NCBI GenBank assembly: GCA_021029095.1 | Contig: JAJOHG010000061.1 | Location: forward strand, 1-64,000 | Direction of reading: 5' to 3' | Length of the DNA: 64,000 nucleotides | From: Phellopilus nigrolimitatus | Lineage: Eukaryota; Basidiomycota; Agaricomycetes; Hymenochaetales; Hymenochaetaceae | In this document: positions 47,710-59,468 of the stretch, piece by piece | Layout: each line of letters opens with the position of its first letter | Position numbering within the stretch: the stretch's first letter is position 1 | The notes under the pieces: model-generated | What the model was told of the DNA's origin: nothing | Database searches by the model: none | Seen by the model: only the letters and a program-made list of their open reading frames with translations | Program-made: the position numbers and the translations under genes

Positions 47710-48320
47710 CTATGATACAATACATTTCCATTCCTTTTTGGATTTCACCACCTCCGACAGTGTGAAGACTCGCTTCTCAGTCTGTGGCTCATTCCCATGG
47801 TCAAACAGCTTGGTTGCAACCTCCTCTGCAAGCCTGGACTTCTTTAGGTCCTGGCCAAGTTCACGGTTGCAGGCGATCAGTGGATGGTTGAATAATGCTG
47901 CAAGCCACTTGATGTATAAGGTGCGCTTCTGTGGCACTGATTCCGCCATGCTTTTGACCATAGAGAACAAATCACGAGAGTGTGTAGAAGCTTCAGAAGG
48001 GTTGTATTTTCTGAGCTTGTAGGCACGGTGCAGTTTGAGTTCCTGGTGTGTGCACATGCCCTTCACGTTTTTTATATGTACTATTATATGTTTTTCTGAG
48101 TCATTATTCACCACACTGCACCTGTAGAATAAGGCTTCATGTGGTCCAGCTAGTGCTATCCACACTAGCCTGTTGCCATCTGCTGAATTGGCACCAAAGA
48201 TGAGGTACAGAGAATAACTGTCAAGCTGATCTTGGGACAACATTCTGCACATCACAGCCAAAGGTGTAAGCATCCAGAATAGACTTTGGTACCAATAAGA
48301 AGCACTCATGTTTCTGACAT
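47710..48320 (-). CDS. CaaX-family gene, copy 2 (altered splice donor)
   Basis: Exon 1 48320-48310 and exon 2 48244-47710 would give 181 aa after splicing. The intron donor GT is AT here (G-to-A at 48309), which also creates an ATG; from 48309 the intron is open in frame and yields a 199-aa protein starting MSASYWYQSLFW. Conserved parts: LYLIFGANSADGNRLVWIA, HRAYKLRK, IKWLAALFNHPLIACN, ATKLFDHGNEPQTEKRVFTL. C-terminus is KCIVS, a CaaX box predicted to be farnesylated because X is Ser. TATA at about 48444-48450; about 18 CAA units in the leader, the longest of the four. Unknown function. Confidence 0.7.
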
Positions 48321-48332
48321 TGTTGTGGTTCT

Positions 48333-48388
<56 letters not shown>

Positions 48389-49001
48389 CTGTAAGTAAGT
48401 CTGGTCTGTGTTCTGATGCTCTGAAAGCAACAGGCTGGGTGGGTTTATATAGTGCTGTGCCACAACATTGCACTGAAGCACATTTGCACTGGGGCAGGCT
48501 CTGTTGCTCCTTGGCAGAGCACAAAAGCACCAGGGTGGCAACAGTTGCAGTGTGCAAGCTGGTTGGAGCATACATGTTGTATATTGGATGTCATGCCACT
48601 GACCATTGCAAAAGCTCTCATGCAAAGAGGAAAAGTGCACAAGTAGAGAAGTGCATGTTACAAGGCAGCCTGCAGATAGCATTTGTTGGCTTGATCCAGA
48701 ATTTGTCTATACAACTGAAGTGATCTACATTTGAATCTCAAAGAGAAGAGGCACACAGCCACTGTAAGATTAGGGGTAAGTGTGACAATTACTCTCCTGG
48801 ATGTAGAAATGATTTTCTGAGCAATGAGACACCAAGATTGCCATTGCAAACTCAGCCACACTTTGTCCCCCTTTTTTTTTACAAAACAAAGTATGCTGAC
48901 AATATTGTCACAGAATTTTGTGCAAGTTTTGAGGAGAAATAAAAGAGATACAGTGAGAAACAAAGAGCTGTGATGTTTTTGCTCCTCATTGCTCAAGGGG
49001 A

Positions 49002-49392
49002 TGGAAGGCACTGGCACCCAGAGAGTGCCAACACTTGAGCCTACAAGACAAACAGGACAAAGTAATCTTTGTTGCTGTCAGAGATACTCTAAATACATAC
49101 ATGAGACGCATTTACTCACCTTTGTTGCTGTCAGAGATACTGAGGCAACAAAGGTGACAGCGCGCAGTGAAAATGGGTCGGATTATATAATAAAAACTAT
49201 ACAGTACCAGTCTGACAGGGATCCGACCCTTATTACTCTTGAAGTACGTAAGCCGACTTTCCGACAAGTTGGGAAAGTCGGAAATGCGAAAACGTCGGCC
49301 AAAATGTCGGCTCAAAAAACGTCGGCTCAAAAACGTCGGCCGGTCGGACACACATCGTGTCGGAAATGGGAAGAACGCGCCAGCGGGCTTAC
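49002..49392. mobile_element. 391-bp insertion in family unit 2
   Basis: Units 1 and 3 read CTCAAGGGGACAGTAG without interruption; here AGGGGA is duplicated (48996-49001 and 49393-49398) around 391 bp. The insert contains two copies of TTGTTGCTGTCAGAGATACT (49069 and 49120 areas), and an AACGTCGGC-rich right part. No coding capacity. Type unknown: the ends are not obvious inverted repeats. Confidence 0.75.
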
Positions 49393-49763
49393 AGGGGACA
49401 GTAGCTTTGCCAATGACCCAGTTTATTTTTGTAGAGTAACTACAAGTGATACCAACTGCCAAGTAATATTGTAGGTGCAAGTACTGGTAGCTACTTGGTA
49501 TTGCTCAAGCAATGCTCAAAACTTCTGTCACAGTGTACCAAAAAATGGTAACTGCAACTTGGTGTGACACAAAGCATTTTGCCTTCTGCACATGCACACA
49601 TCTTTCTCCCTCTGGACCAGCACTGATTTTTCATATGATGAGAGGAGAATATGTCTGCAACATAAACATGGCATAATGTGAAGGAGAATTTTGGACTGAA
49701 CTCAAGAATGACAGTAAACACATGCACTATCCTACCAATAGGTCGCAGGTCCCATAGGTGTCT

Positions 49764-50186
49764 TCACTGCAGGCATCCACTTAGAATCCCCCCATGGCGA
49801 GTCAATTAGATGTTTTATTTAATTGTGGCTTTCTTCACACATCATAGGTTAACACTTTTGGACACTTTTATCCAAATGACTTTCTAACTTTCTTATGCCT
49901 TTCTCCGAATGATATACTTAAACTTTCTTTTCACCTTTGTCTACACAAGAAAGGCTTAACAAAGGCATCTTTTCGTCAAAGCACCCCTTTGATAAGCCTT
50001 TTTTGTGTGGACAAAGGCAAAAAGAAAGTTTAAGTATACTGTGTGGAGAAAAGCTTAAGGAAGTTAAAAATCAATCTGGATAAAAATGTCCAGAAGTGTT
50101 AAACTATGATGTGTGAAGAAAGCCACAATTAAATAAAACATCTAATTGACTCGCCATGGGAGGATTCTAAGTGGATGCCTGCAGTG
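49764..50186. repeat. 424-bp palindrome, copy b
   Basis: Same structure and position relative to the family unit as the copy at 47188; about 95% similar by eye. Confidence 0.9.
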
Positions 50187-50337
50187 CATCATGTTTGTTC
50201 ATTTGTTTTTCATCAGTCTGTGCAGTATAACTAGCTGTAGTGCATGTACTTGATTGATCTCTTATCCTCAGAACTCAGCAGGTCAAACATGGAATCTATT
50301 GTCTTTGTCTTCATCTAACTGCTTGAAATCCACTAAG

Positions 50338-51017
50338 CTATGATACAATACATTTCCATTCCTTTTTGGATTTCACCACCTCTGTCAGTGTGAAGACACG
50401 CTGCTCAGTCTGTGGCTTATTCCCATGGTCAAACAGCTTGGTTGCAACCTCCTCTGCAAGCCTGGGCTTCTTTATGTCCTGGCCAAGTTCAAGTTCAAGG
50501 TTGCAGGCGATCAGTGGCTCATGGAGCAATGATGCAAGCCAGGCGATGGTTGTGCTGCGCCCGGTTCCACAGGATTGCTCCTTGCCCATGAGCATACAAA
50601 GCAGTTCATGATTGTGTTCTGCATTTGCATAAAGGTGAGGTGGAAAATCGAAGAGTGCACCACCCCCATTGTGAAGCACGTCAATAACTTGTAAAGGTAG
50701 GTCTTTTCTGAGCCTGTAGGCATGGTGCAGTTTGATGTCCTGGTGGGTGCACAGGTCCTTCAAGTTGGTCATTTCTACTGTTTCAAATTCTTTTGAGGCA
50801 TTGTTCACCCGGCTGCACCTGTAGAATGTGACGCGGTCTAGTCCAGTCTGTGCTATCCACACTAGCCTGTTGCCATCTTCTGATTTGGCACCAAAGATGA
50901 GGTACAGAGAAGACTTGTCAAGCCGATCTTGGGACAACATTCTGCACATCACAGCCAAAGGTGTAAGCATCCAGAATAGACTTTGGTACCAATAAGAAGC
51001 ACTCACGTTTCTGACAT
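50338..51017 (-). CDS. CaaX-family gene, copy 3
   Basis: Exon 1 51017-51007, 65-nt intron with intact GTGAGT and CAG, exon 2 50941-50338; 204 aa. It starts MSETMLSQDRLDKSSLYLIF and GAKSEDGNRLVWIAQTG; its middle (about residues 70-125) has a unique stretch with LHNGGGALFDFPPHLYANAE; the end reads LACLL-like SLLHEPLIACNLELELGQDI, KLFDHGNKPQTEQRVFTLTE and the CaaX box KCIVS. TATA at 51128-51134, about 16 CAA units. An open frame extends upstream to 51267 through the poly-Thr reading of the CAA run, but crosses the TATA box, so it is unlikely to be the protein start. Confidence 0.75.
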
Positions 51018-51029
51018 TGTTGTGGTTCT

Positions 51030-51076
<47 letters not shown>

Positions 51077-51999
51077 CTGTAAGTAGGTCTGTGTTCTGAT
51101 GCTCTGAAAGCAACAGGCTGGGTGGGTTTATATAGTGCTGCGCCACAACATTGCACTGAAGCACATTTGCACTGGGGCAGGCTCTGTTGCTCCTTGGCAG
51201 AGCACAAAAGCACCAGGGTGGCAACCGTTGCAGTGTGCAAGCTGGTTGGAGCATACATGTTGTGCATTGGTTGTCATGCCACTGACCTCATTGCAAAAGC
51301 TTTCATGCAGAGGGAGGAAAAGTGCACAAGTAGAGAAGTGCATGTTACAAGGCAGCCTGCAGATAGCATTTGTTGGCTTGATCCAGAATTTGTCTTTACA
51401 ACTGAAGTGATCTACATTTTAATCTCAAAGAGAAGAGGCACACAGCCACTGTAGGAGTAGGGGCAAGTGTAACAAATACTCTCCTGGATGTAGGAGTGAT
51501 TTGCTGAGCAATGGGACACCAAAATTGCCATTGCAAACTAAGCCACACTTTGTCCCCCCTTTTTTTTTTACAAAACAAAGTATGTTGACAAGTAAACAAA
51601 ATACTATAGAATATCCTTGCAGAATTTTGTGCAAAATTTGAGGAGAAATGAAAGAGGCACAGTGAGAAACAAAAAGTTGTGATGTTTTTGCTCATCACTG
51701 CTCAAGGGGACAGTAGCTTTCCCAATGACCCTGTTTTTTTCTGTAGAGCAAGTATGAGTGATACTGACTGCTAAATAATATTGTCTGTGCATGTACTGGT
51801 AGCAACTCGGTATTGCTTGAGCAATGCTCAAAAATACTGTCAAAGTGTACCAAAAATGGTAACTGCAACTTGGTGTGACACAAAGCATTTTGCCTTCTGC
51901 CTTCTGCACATGTGCACATTTTTCTCCCTCTGTACCAGCGCCTGATTTTTCATATGATGAGGAAAGGAGAATATGTCTATAACATAAGAGGACATTTGA

Positions 52000-53330
52000 C
52001 TGGCTGGCTCACATGTGGTACAAGGTGCTTTGGTAATGAAGCTCAAATTTGCAAAAATAACTACGAAAAACGGGCGAGAAATGGGTGGTTTAGGCGGGTG
52101 ACCCGTTGAGTGGTGGTATGTGACCCATTGACGGGTGAACGGCTGCAAGGCTCGTTTGACTAGAGGGAAGTGCGGCGGAAGCATATACTGTACACGTGCC
52201 TGCGGGGTTGGTTGCGCGCACTGAGAGCGCGAGTTTGGTCGGAGCGCACTCGAGCTTGGAAGGCCCGCTGCCGACACACTACGCCCCGTCCTGCGTCAAC
52301 AGCGTGCCACCACCATAGTGCGCATCCGCCATCGACACAATGTCCCTACATAAGCCCATCCCGAGCACCCACTGCCAGTTCGCCGTCTTCCGCACCGCGC
52401 GCGCCGCGGCTGCGGCCGTACGCGCTGTGGGGCGTGCGTAGTCGCTCTCGTCGAGACGGGCTCGGCAATGCATGTATACATTACGCTGTTTGGCTTCCGC
52501 TCTTGAGCGCGCGGATCGGCGTCGCCACCCGGGGATAACGCCAGGGTCGCCGGGATCGGCGGCGGGGCGGGTGAATGGTTGAGGCCGGGAAGTTATCGCA
52601 GGGATGTGGATAGCGGCCGACCGGCGGGAAAGCCGGCCTCACAGGCCGGGCCCAACACCACTGTGCTGCCGGCGGAGAGAAGTACCCAGGCTGATATCGG
52701 GCGCGTCGCACGTCCAGCAGGAGAAGACAACAGAGCAAACGCGCGCCATGAGAGCGCGCACTGCGGGCTAGAGGGCAGCCGGACAGGCCGACAGCGCGGA
52801 GATGAAACCGCGCGGGACATCGGACAGCCCAGCGAGACGCAGGATCGATGGTGCAGAGCGGAAATAGATCCGTTGCTGCTGCTGCGCACGTGCTCCGGTG
52901 GCGCTTCGGGCGAGAGAAGGCGCGCGCTGCGCTGCCCGCCCTCGGGGGGTGCACGCGGCCGCCCGGAGAGAACTCCTGGCGGCGGCGGCGTAGGCGGGCG
53001 GCAGGTATATCTGCTATATTGATAGCGTTGTTTGACGTGCCAATGTGGGTGGTCCGGAGATATTTCCGACGACTAGCTCTGAGCTGCAGAGATGGATCGC
53101 GCCAGATTCCTGATTACTAGATAAGAGGCCTCGCCAGCGCAGGCGGGGGCGGCGCAGGCAGGAGACGCGCGGCCCTCCTCTGTAATCTGCGTGTACTAAG
53201 CCAAGCCCCTGCGCGCACTCGCACATCTCGTAGCGGCAGGACAGCAGGAGAGTCCAGGACTAGGCCGCTTTCGCACAAGCGCGCGATAGCAAACCGCTGA
53301 GCGTTCCCACGAATACAAATAGCCGACCGT
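52000..53330. repeat. left arm of inverted duplication, non-coding
   Basis: This stretch reappears inverted at 60610-61900. It is GC-rich from 52150. A minus-strand frame (52473-52279) reads KTANWQWVLGMGLC and SMADAHYGGGTLLTQDGA and is preserved in the inverted copy (+ 61523-61674), so it may be a remnant exon; not recognised. No other genes. Confidence 0.6.
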
Positions 53331-53962
53331 CGTCGTTCGTGATTGCGCTCCCTCCCCTCCCTCCTCGTCCCGTTCCCGCACTGATTGGGCTCCCCCGCCC
53401 CCGTCTCCGCCTCCTGCACCTTATCACCTCGCCAGATAATCGCGCCTAATTGCTATTCTCCATATCTCCGCGTAATAACGACCAGGTCGCCTCCATAAGT
53501 ACCCGGGCAGCACACAGCAGACAGACAGACAGGCAGGCAGGCAGACAAACCACATCCCTCCAGCCGCGTCCCGGAGGATCACACAGAACACAGAAGGCCG
53601 TACCATCACGGCGCACAAACCAGCTTCGGTGCGTGTGAACGCAGCCCGCCTCCCGGGGCGAGCTCAAGACAGCGGAAGAGTGACCAGATCCCGCAGGCGA
53701 GAAGCGAAGCGAGCGAGCGAGCGACCCGCTCCAAGGCAGGATCAAACAGCCGCCCTGTGGTGATTGCGCGGACCAAGCAGCAAAGTCTGTCAATATCCAT
53801 CTGTGATGGCCTCTGTGATCGCTGATGCACCGTCTGCGCTGTTGCTGATGGCAGCCGCGATACATACATACATACAGAGTACAGAGCGTCCTCCTCCCTC
53901 CCGGCCTATCTATATCACACGACACCCTCCTCCTCCTCCCCCGGTGACCACCGCGCCCGAGC
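53331..53962. promoter_or_regulatory. Galpha upstream region
   Basis: Between the duplicated block and the Galpha start codon. Contains a CAGA/CAGG microsatellite at 53519-53547 and an ATACATACATACATACAGAG run at 53859-53878. It is absent from the inverted duplicate, which jumps from Galpha intron 1 to the distal block. Confidence 0.4.
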
Positions 53963-55903
53963 ATGGGCCGCTCCCTCGACATCGACGACCCGCTCACGGC
54001 TGCGCTCGCGCCGCCCGCGGACGAAACGCCCGCGCAGCGCGCGGAGCGCGAGCGCCGCGAGGCGCACGCGCGCCACGTGAACGACGAGATCGACGAGCTG
54101 CTGCGCGCGGAGCGCCTCGCGCTCAAGAAGAAGCGCAGGCCCGTCAAGGTCCTCCTCCTCGGCCAGAGCGAGAGCGGCAAGTCCACGACGCTCAAGAGTG
54201 CGTGTGCCGTGTCCGCCCGCCCCTCCCCGAATGACTGACTGACTGACTGACTGGTTCTTGTGTTGTGCCCAGACTTCCAGCTCGCGTACGCGCGCAACGC
54301 GTGGCAGGAGGAGCGCGCGTCCTGGCGCGCCGTCGTGCAGCTCAACCTCCTGCGCTCCGTCAACCTCATCCTCGACGTCCTGCAGAGCGCGCTCGCCGGC
54401 GCGGCCCCCGGCTCCGGTGCGTCCTCCAGCGCGTACCTCCTCGACGACGTCGACGACGACGACGCGACGCCGCCGCCGCCGCCCGCAGCGGGCCTCGCGC
54501 TCTCCGAGACGCACAAGCTGCTGCGCCTCCGCCTCGCCCCGCTGCGCCGCGTCCAGGCGGACCTCGAGCGGCGGCTCGGCAGCGGCGCGGAGGAGCCCGT
54601 GTCCGTCGCAGGCGGCCCGCCGACCGTCGCCGCGCCCTTCGACGGCACCCCCGCGGCGGGGCGCCGCCCGCAGGAGTTCTACGTGCGCTCGTCGACCGGG
54701 TGGAAGAGCGCGCTCGACCGCCTGCGCCCGCGCAGCAGCTCCGGCTCCGCGGGCAGCCGCGAGGAGGCGCAGGAGCGCGCGCGCCGCGAGCGCGACGCGG
54801 AGGAGTCGACGGCGATTATTGCGGGCTGCTGTGAGGACATGCACGCGCTGTGGACGGACAGCGTCGTGCGCCAGCTGCTCACCGCGCGCCGGCTGCACCT
54901 CGAGGACAGCGCGGGCTTGTGAGTGTGCTCCCTCCCCTCCCCTTTTTGTTTTGTTTTGGAGACGCGGCGCTGACGCGGACGGGCTCACGCTCGCACTCGC
55001 ACTCACAGCTTCCTGGACGACGTGCAGCGCGTCGCGACGCACGACTACGAGCCGTCGGACGACGATATCGTGCGCGCGCGGCTGCGCACGATGGGCGTGC
55101 AGGAGTACCACTTCCTGTTCGAGCGCGGCGCGGAGGCGGGGCAGGAGTGGCTGATGTACGACGTCGGCGGGACGCGCTCGCTGCGGCAGGCGTGGGCGCC
55201 GTTCTTCGACGACATCAACGCGATCATCTTCCTCGCGCCCATCTCCGCCTTCGACGAGAAGCTCGCGGAGGACCGCCGCGTGAACCGCCTCGAGGACTCG
55301 TTCCTCCTCTGGAAGGCCGTCTGTGCGAATAGGTTGCTGGCGAAGACGCAGCTCGTGCTGTTTCTGAATAAGTGCGACTTGTTGGGGAAGAAGCTCGCGG
55401 CCGGCGTGCAGATGAGGGACTACGTCCCGAGCTTTGGCGACCGCAGCAACACGTCCGGCACCGTCGCGAAGTGTGAGTCTGCCCCCCGCCCCCGCCCCCG
55501 CCCCCGCCCCGCATGCGATCTGATATTACCTTGACCTGCAGACCTAAGGACGAAGTTCCGCGACATGTCGAAGAACTACTCCCCCGAGCCGCGGCCCATC
55601 TACACGCATCTGACCTCCGTCATCGTACGTACACCCCGCCGCGCCTCCCTCCCCTTCCCGTTCTTCTTCCGCGCGCTGACCGCTTTTGCGCATGAACAGG
55701 ACACGAAGGCGACTGCCCTGACACTCGGCGCCGGTAGGTTCCTTCTTCTCTCCTTCCTCCCCCTCCTCTCCTGTACCGCGCGCTGGCGCGGCCCGACCCG
55801 TCCGATCCGACCTAACTAACACGCATTTTGCTTTTCTTTCTTCTGATTTGAAGTCCGCGAGGGCATCCTGCGGGAACATCTCAGAGGTGCCGACTTCCTC
55901 TAG
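53963..55903 (+). CDS. heterotrimeric G-protein alpha subunit, divergent
   Basis: GTP-binding signalling subunit at the inner face of the plasma membrane. Six exons fit: 53963-54197, 54273-54918, 55009-55472, 55542-55624, 55700-55733, 55854-55903. P-loop GQSESGKS in exon 1; helical domain with a long low-complexity insert of Asp, Pro and Ser (54410-54800), common in the extra Galpha genes of mushrooms; switch I RLRTMGVQEYHF with Arg and Thr present; switch II DVGGTRSLRQAW where the usual catalytic Gln of DVGGQ is Thr; guanine motif FLNKCDLLG; TCAT-like TKATALT; C-terminus VREGILREHLRGADFL. Gly2 exists but the N-terminus fits the myristoylation consensus poorly. No Cys near the N-terminus suits palmitoylation. 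All frames are intact. Confidence 0.9.
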
Positions 55904-57281
55904 CCTCCGCCGTTGCAGCTGTCGGTTATTGACAGTGGTTGGTTTTCCGCATCGCATCGCATCGCATCGCATCGCTTCCCCCCGCGCGCCGCGCCGCGCC
56001 GCTCCTCGAATCGCTATCGCCATCGCCGTTGGCCGCCCCCTCCCCTGCGGCTCGCTCGCTCGCTCGCTTCGCCGCTCCTCCGCTCCTCGGCTACCGCCAG
56101 ACACGCTCCTCTGAAGAGAAAACAACCGCGGGGCCGTCCGGCCCGGACGCCGGGCCGCACCTAACGCACCCGGCAACCTCCGTTCCCTCTTTTCTTCTTT
56201 CTCTCTAATCTTATCTTCCCTTTTTTTCTTCTTGATTCACGAACCCGAGAGATGGCCTGTGCTGCCGCCTCCGCGCGCTGTAATCGCTGGCCTACCCACC
56301 CGCTGCTCTCCCCGACCTCACGTCTCGTCCTCCTCTCCGTTTCCTCTCTCCTCTCCCCCGCGCGCTCACCGTGTTGTACTTCCCCCCGCCCGCCCGCCCG
56401 ACCTCTCCCCCATTTTATGCTGCTCCCGCTCCCGCTCCGCGGCGCTGCCGGCCCCTGCCGCGCCGGCTCTGCGCCCTGCTTGTTTTCTTTGGCTTGCGTA
56501 TTCGCTTTTCTTTTCTTTTCTTTTCTTCTTGTTTTTACTCTTTTGTGTCCCCCGCGCCCGCCCGTGCGGCGCCCGCCGTGCTTGCCGTACATACGTATAT
56601 ATGTGGATTGTAATACCAGCTTGCTGCTTGCTGCGACGGATGGACATGCGTGTATGCATGTACATATGTACGTATGGTGGGACGTCCTGTGTTTGCGGCG
56701 TGTGTTCTATTCTCGCGACCCGGTTTGCTGTGTGGATGCGTCGTTGGGGGCGGGGTATCTACGCTTGTGTATATATGCAGTAATCTAGGACTCTAGGCTA
56801 GGCTGTCTGAAGTGCGCAGAAATCGCCTTCGACAGAGTGACCAAATGGAAGTCGAGGTCGCAGAAACAAGACAAAGACTCGCCTAGCAACAAACAAGAAC
56901 GCATGTTCTGGGCTGATAAATAATACACATGGACGGGGCGTACTTCTTATTTCGTTTGCGCCGTGGAACTTCACTGGTAAGCAGGAAGCCTTGCGTGGCC
57001 CTGCTTGACCAACTGCGCGTGGAAGTCGGAACGCAATTCAGACGTGGCGTTGTGATTTCTCCCTGTCCGCCGTATGTGAACAGTGAATGTAAAAGGTAAT
57101 CATTTTTACATGATTCTGGTATTGTGGATTTTTCGAGTGGTAGTTCTATAGATAGACCGTCGACCCGGTTTAAAACAAACCCCGAACGCGGTTGAAATCA
57201 GGCGTCAGCGGACCTCCTGAAATACACCGCATCTTCCTCGAGGAAGCGTAAAACGGTGATTGCCTATTGCCTTCCGGGTGA
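55904..57281. other. 3' region of Galpha and intergenic
   Basis: CT-rich with a (CATCG)n run at 55956-55977. Open frames on both strands up to 180 aa are products of base composition. No gene supported. Confidence 0.5.
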
Positions 57282-57509
57282 TCAGGCGAGCTGAAAATCA
57301 AGCGGCGCCCTATAGTGGTTCTCCATCACATCTCGCACCGTGATGACATCACAAATGCTGGTTGTTTTCGTGCGCTGGACACGGTCTATCGTCCGTTCCG
57401 GTGCAACGCACACGAAGAAATTGTCCTTCCTCATGCATTCCCTGTGCAATTCTTGCTTTTTGGCTTCTGGATCTGATACAATGATCGAACTATGAGCCAG
57501 GCTTTGCAA
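57282..57509 (-). CDS. small unrecognised ORF
   Basis: 75-aa open frame with MQSLAHSSIIVSDPEAKKQE and CMRKDNFFVCVAPERTIDRV, ending MENHYRAPLDFQLA. KDNFFVC faintly recalls the start of fungal HNH-type domains (RDGxxC) but the His-Asn-His part is absent. It may be a fragment. No splice signals or partner exons found. Confidence 0.25.
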   Translation of the reverse strand: MQSLAHSSIIVSDPEAKKQELHRECMRKDNFFVCVAPERTIDRVQRTKTTSICDVITVRDVMENHYRAPLDFQLA

Positions 57510-57751
57510 CTCGTTTCTTATATGAATACGAGAAACGGCCTCCCTAGGACACGTCTCTTCCTCCGCTAGTCAGAATACACTACAGAACGCTCCTTCCTCT
57601 GACTATACGCAGTAACGCATGGCAAGTGAATGTGCCGGGAATTTGCTATGCGAAGAAGTGGCTACGTTGGCGCAGGCTTTCCGAATCATACAATGGTCGA
57701 AACTCTCCAATCGTGATTTCTTGATTCTACGATTGAAGAATCCGCGCTGAC

Positions 57752-59468
57752 ATGCCGTCGGTACCCCTAAGTATCAGCCCTGGCACTCTTCTCTTACGAC
57801 TTCAGTGTGTTGCGTTGTGCTGTCTCCGAGTTTTAATATCTTCTGATTGTGAATGTTGTAGTCGTGACCCTCGATGGCGAATATGCATTGATGTGGGTGA
57901 GTACAAGCTTAAGCCAATGCACATCCAGCCGTTAAATTCTGCTTCTCTCACCGTGATTCATCACTCGCAGAACGCTAGCTTTGGGCTTGGGAAGGTTCTT
58001 TTCCTCGCGGTTAGTATGGATTTCAACGTGCCCGAACTATCTGCTATTCGTGCTTATTACAATCCCAATCGTAGATTCGATATGCACATCTCTTCACTAT
58101 AATGTGAGCTCTTAAAAGCCATTTTTCTTTGGCTTTGCTCTAAGTAGACTTCCGTAGAATCATCAATCTCGGTGCGTTCTTTTGTGCAATTCCATGATAA
58201 CCAGGCGATGTCTGGAGTCGCATACTTATGTATTCCTTGTACCTGAAGTTTTGTTCCCTCCGGAGGCATCGAGTGAAGTGAGTTTGGTTTACTCATCGCT
58301 AAATCGTTCGCTCAGATCAGTTCGTTTCTCCTCAGCTGTTGCGTATTGGTTTCTATTCTCCAGAGGTTATACAACCTCATTGCTGACTTCTTCTTTTTTG
58401 CGCAGATGTGCGTGCAGCAGTAATTCTTAAATCAGAAGCTCGACACTAGCTTATGGGGATTATTTTAGGTGTCTCTTGGGTTAGATTCCAATGGGTAGCA
58501 GGGACAGTTTTGGCGAATCTTGCAGAGTGTACGTCTTTCGCAAACCATGGTATAGACTCATGGAACAGTTAATGGGGATTTCAGTGGCCTTGCAACTGCG
58601 CATTTATGCATTATATAACAAAAATCGGAAGATTTTGATCCTCCTGATCACATCCTTCTCGACAACTTTTATCGCAATGCTTACCCTCAGCATCAAGGTC
58701 TTGCTGCATGAGAAAAGTAATTTATCGTCCTAATGCTGATGGTGCACCCTATAACCCCCCTTCCTCGTATAGACTCATTCTACAATTTCGGAAGCGGACA
58801 GGACATGCATATGTGTGTGCCCATCAATTTGTCGAGCTATTTCCGGGAGATATGGATTCCGCTGCTCGTGCACGAGGCACTGCTGCTTGGACTTGCTTTG
58901 TACAAAGCGATTGAAAGCATGAGGACTTACGGGGTATGAGGTTCGATGAACCGAATCACCATCTTTCTTGTGAGGGATTCAGTTATGTATTTCTTCATGT
59001 GGGATTCTTCCTTCATTTATTCTCCTAGTTACAACTGATCTCTGTTCAATCCAGTGTATTCGTAACCTATCTCGTGAGCCAGCTTATTTGGGCACTCGGA
59101 GGCGTGCGTACTGCCTCGTTTTCCTTGTGATTTTTTGAAACTACTTTCCATTAACTGGATTTCTGTGCAATCAGGCAAGCTATATCGAGATTCCCGTCTG
59201 CTTCGCAATCTCCATGGGAGGCATAATGAGTCAGCGCCTGCTCTTGAACATCCGGCAGCAGTTTCTGGACTACAATCCGGCGTTGCTATCTAACGGGTCG
59301 GGCTCGAGTTTGGGTGTGAGGAAGAAGGGCTTGCAGGTACAGATGCGATCCAGAACTACTATCGACGGTACTGATGACCACGACATGCCTACGGGAAACA
59401 TCATGCTCGTGCCTCTCAAGAAAGCCAGCCCTTGTGTAAGAACGTCCATTCGGTGTGATATTATTTGA
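57752..59468 (+). pseudogene. DUF6533 gene copy 3, degenerate
   Basis: Follows copy 1 (7.5-9.1 kb) exon by exon on the opposite strand. In the frame equivalent to SYDFSVLHYAVSEFEYL the codon for Glu-Tyr is a TAA stop near 57835. Later pieces are FSVAL-like VALQLRIYALYNKNRKILIL, SFSTTFIAMLTLSIKVLLHE, INLSSYFREIWIPLLVHEAL then LLGLALYKAIESM, MSQRLLLNIRQQFLDYNPAL and LVPLKKASPC near the end. Exon order and splice sites are largely kept. The early stop and altered core (the equivalent of TFNDEISLMW reads VTLDGEYALMW) show it is dead or dying. Confidence 0.7.

Noticed and set aside
50338..51267. Longer 309-aa frame of family copy 3 (and 295-aa frame at 62385-63272) with poly-Thr run
   Set aside because: The extension passes through the TATA box and CAA leader, reads through the intron and is not kept open in copies 1 and 2. 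The spliced MSET model is in frame in all four.
54258..55332. Long alternative-frame Arg/Ala-rich ORFs over the Galpha gene, both strands
   Set aside because: Products of high GC content; the Galpha frame explains the region.
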